NCBI GenBank assembly: GCA_031431235.1
Contig: JANPDA010000497.1
Location: 1-5,619, forward strand
DNA: 5,619 nt
Origin: JANNSW01 sp031431235
Lineage (GTDB): Bacteria; Pseudomonadota; Alphaproteobacteria; Rhizobiales; Hyphomicrobiaceae
Direction: 5' to 3'
Shown here: piece by piece, positions 5,345 through 5,619 of the stretch
Layout of the letters: every line of letters starts with the position of its first letter
How positions within the stretch are numbered: the stretch's first letter is position 1
Program-made: the position numbers and the translations under genes
The notes under the pieces: model-generated
Database searches by the model: none
The model's input: the letters and a program-made list of their open reading frames with translations, nothing else
What the model was told of the DNA's origin: nothing

Positions 5345-5362
5345 ATGGAGCATGACGCATGA
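5345..5362 (+). other. Five-codon leader ORF overlapping the mutase start
   Basis: ATG GAG CAT GAC GCA TGA encodes M-E-H-D-A, and its stop overlaps the mutase ATG as ATGA (5359-5362). It has no clear ribosome binding site of its own. The GGAG at 5347-5350 inside it serves the mutase start. It may be chance. Confidence 0.2.
5347..5350 (+). promoter_or_regulatory. Ribosome binding site of the mutase small subunit gene
   Basis: GGAG, 8 nt before ATG 5359. It fixes the start: the ATGs at 5345 and 5352 are out of frame with the mutase, and an in-frame TGA at 5353-5355 blocks any earlier start. Confidence 0.6.
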
Positions 5363-5619
5363 CCGGATCAGCCCTCGCCAAGGACTTCGCCGTCCAGGAT
5401 CGTGCCGCCTGGCGCGAGCTTGCCGGCAAGGCCCTGAAGGGAGCCGACTTCGAGCAGGCGCTCGTTTCGAAGACGCTCGATGGTATCCGGATCGAGCCGC
5501 TCTATGGCGCGAGCGAGGCGCCGAGCCAGGCCTTTCCGGCCGCTTTGGTGCCCCGCCTCCATGGCCAGCCGCCCTGGCGGATCGTGACGGCTTGCCTCGG
5601 CGAGGACCCAGCAGCCGCC
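5359..5619 (+). CDS. mutA: Methylmalonyl-CoA mutase small (beta) subunit, N-terminal part
   Basis: Eighty-seven codons are present; the gene runs off the right edge. The stretch around residues 18-50, W-R-E-L-A-G-K-A-L-K-G-A-D-F-E, then L-V-S-K-T-L-D-G-I-R-I-E-P-L-Y, is the characteristic N-terminus of the methylmalonyl-CoA mutase family, where the first segment contributes to subunit contact. The continuation P-P-W-R-I-V-T-A-C-L-G-E-D-P fits the small, non-catalytic subunit. The large subunit would instead show an R-P-W-T-I-R-Q-Y-type motif. The large subunit carries the B12 and substrate sites in the family; the pair converts (R)-methylmalonyl-CoA to succinyl-CoA in propionyl-CoA breakdown. 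A mutB gene is expected just downstream, outside the window. The gene has its own upstream region and no functional tie to the glycosyltransferases. Subunit assignment is likely, not certain, from so short a piece. Confidence 0.82.
   Translation, partial: MTGSALAKDFAVQDRAAWRELAGKALKGADFEQALVSKTLDGIRIEPLYGASEAPSQAFPAALVPRLHGQPPWRIVTACLGEDPAAA

Larger units (their letters stand above)
5185..5358. promoter_or_regulatory. Divergent intergenic region between the GT2 operon and the mutase gene
   Basis: These 174 bp contain no believable gene and must serve both directions. For the minus strand a TACGAT (near 5226-5231) could be a -10 box, but no good -35 lies 16-18 bp upstream. For the plus strand see the TTGACA entry. 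Two unrelated short direct repeats both have an 11-bp period: CGCTGG at 5234-5239 and 5245-5250, and TCTGACGGG at 5276-5284 and 5287-5295. Confidence 0.4.

Overview
The window looks like a high-GC proteobacterial chromosome, most likely an alphaproteobacterium. This rests on heavy G/C at third codon positions, GTG starts, family 2 and 4 glycosyltransferases (GT2, GT4) of the exopolysaccharide type, RTX proteins of the type I secretion kind, and a two-subunit-style methylmalonyl-CoA mutase. The genus cannot be named from the sequence.

Layout from left to right. Bases 1-98 (minus) are the first 32 codons of an RTX-type protein that runs off the left edge. Bases 99-369 are an intergenic gap with the only markedly AT-rich patch in the window. 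Bases 370-1470 (minus) encode a complete 366-residue RTX protein, a paralogue of the first, built almost entirely of 27 uninterrupted calcium-binding nonapeptides plus a C-terminal secretion module. Bases 1618-1848 (minus) encode a 76-residue protein of unknown function with a GTG start and a strong ribosome binding site. After a 194-bp divergent gap, 2043-3272 (plus) encodes a GT4 glycosyltransferase. Its stop codon interlocks on a shared CTAG with the convergent minus-strand pair 4093-5184 and 3269-4096, two GT2-fold glycosyltransferases coupled by an ATGA overlap. A 174-bp divergent intergenic region follows. At 5359 the plus-strand gene for the methylmalonyl-CoA mutase small subunit begins and runs off the right edge.

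How the parts may fit together (inference). The three glycosyltransferases look like a small piece of a cell-surface or exported polysaccharide locus. No flippase, polymerase or chain-length gene is inside the window. The RTX proteins would be exported by a type I secretion system and fold outside the cell on binding calcium, and surface RTX proteins often associate with polysaccharide. The mutase gene starts an unrelated metabolic unit (propionyl-CoA to succinyl-CoA). I found no RNA genes, mobile elements or CRISPR arrays, and no convincing intrinsic terminator.

The most notable signals beyond the genes are: (i) a two-copy 9-bp direct repeat with 11-bp period abutting a perfect TTGACA upstream of the mutase gene; (ii) a five-codon leader ORF whose stop overlaps the mutase start; (iii) the strictly periodic 27 x 27-bp RTX array. 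Nothing here clearly amounts to a new multi-gene system.
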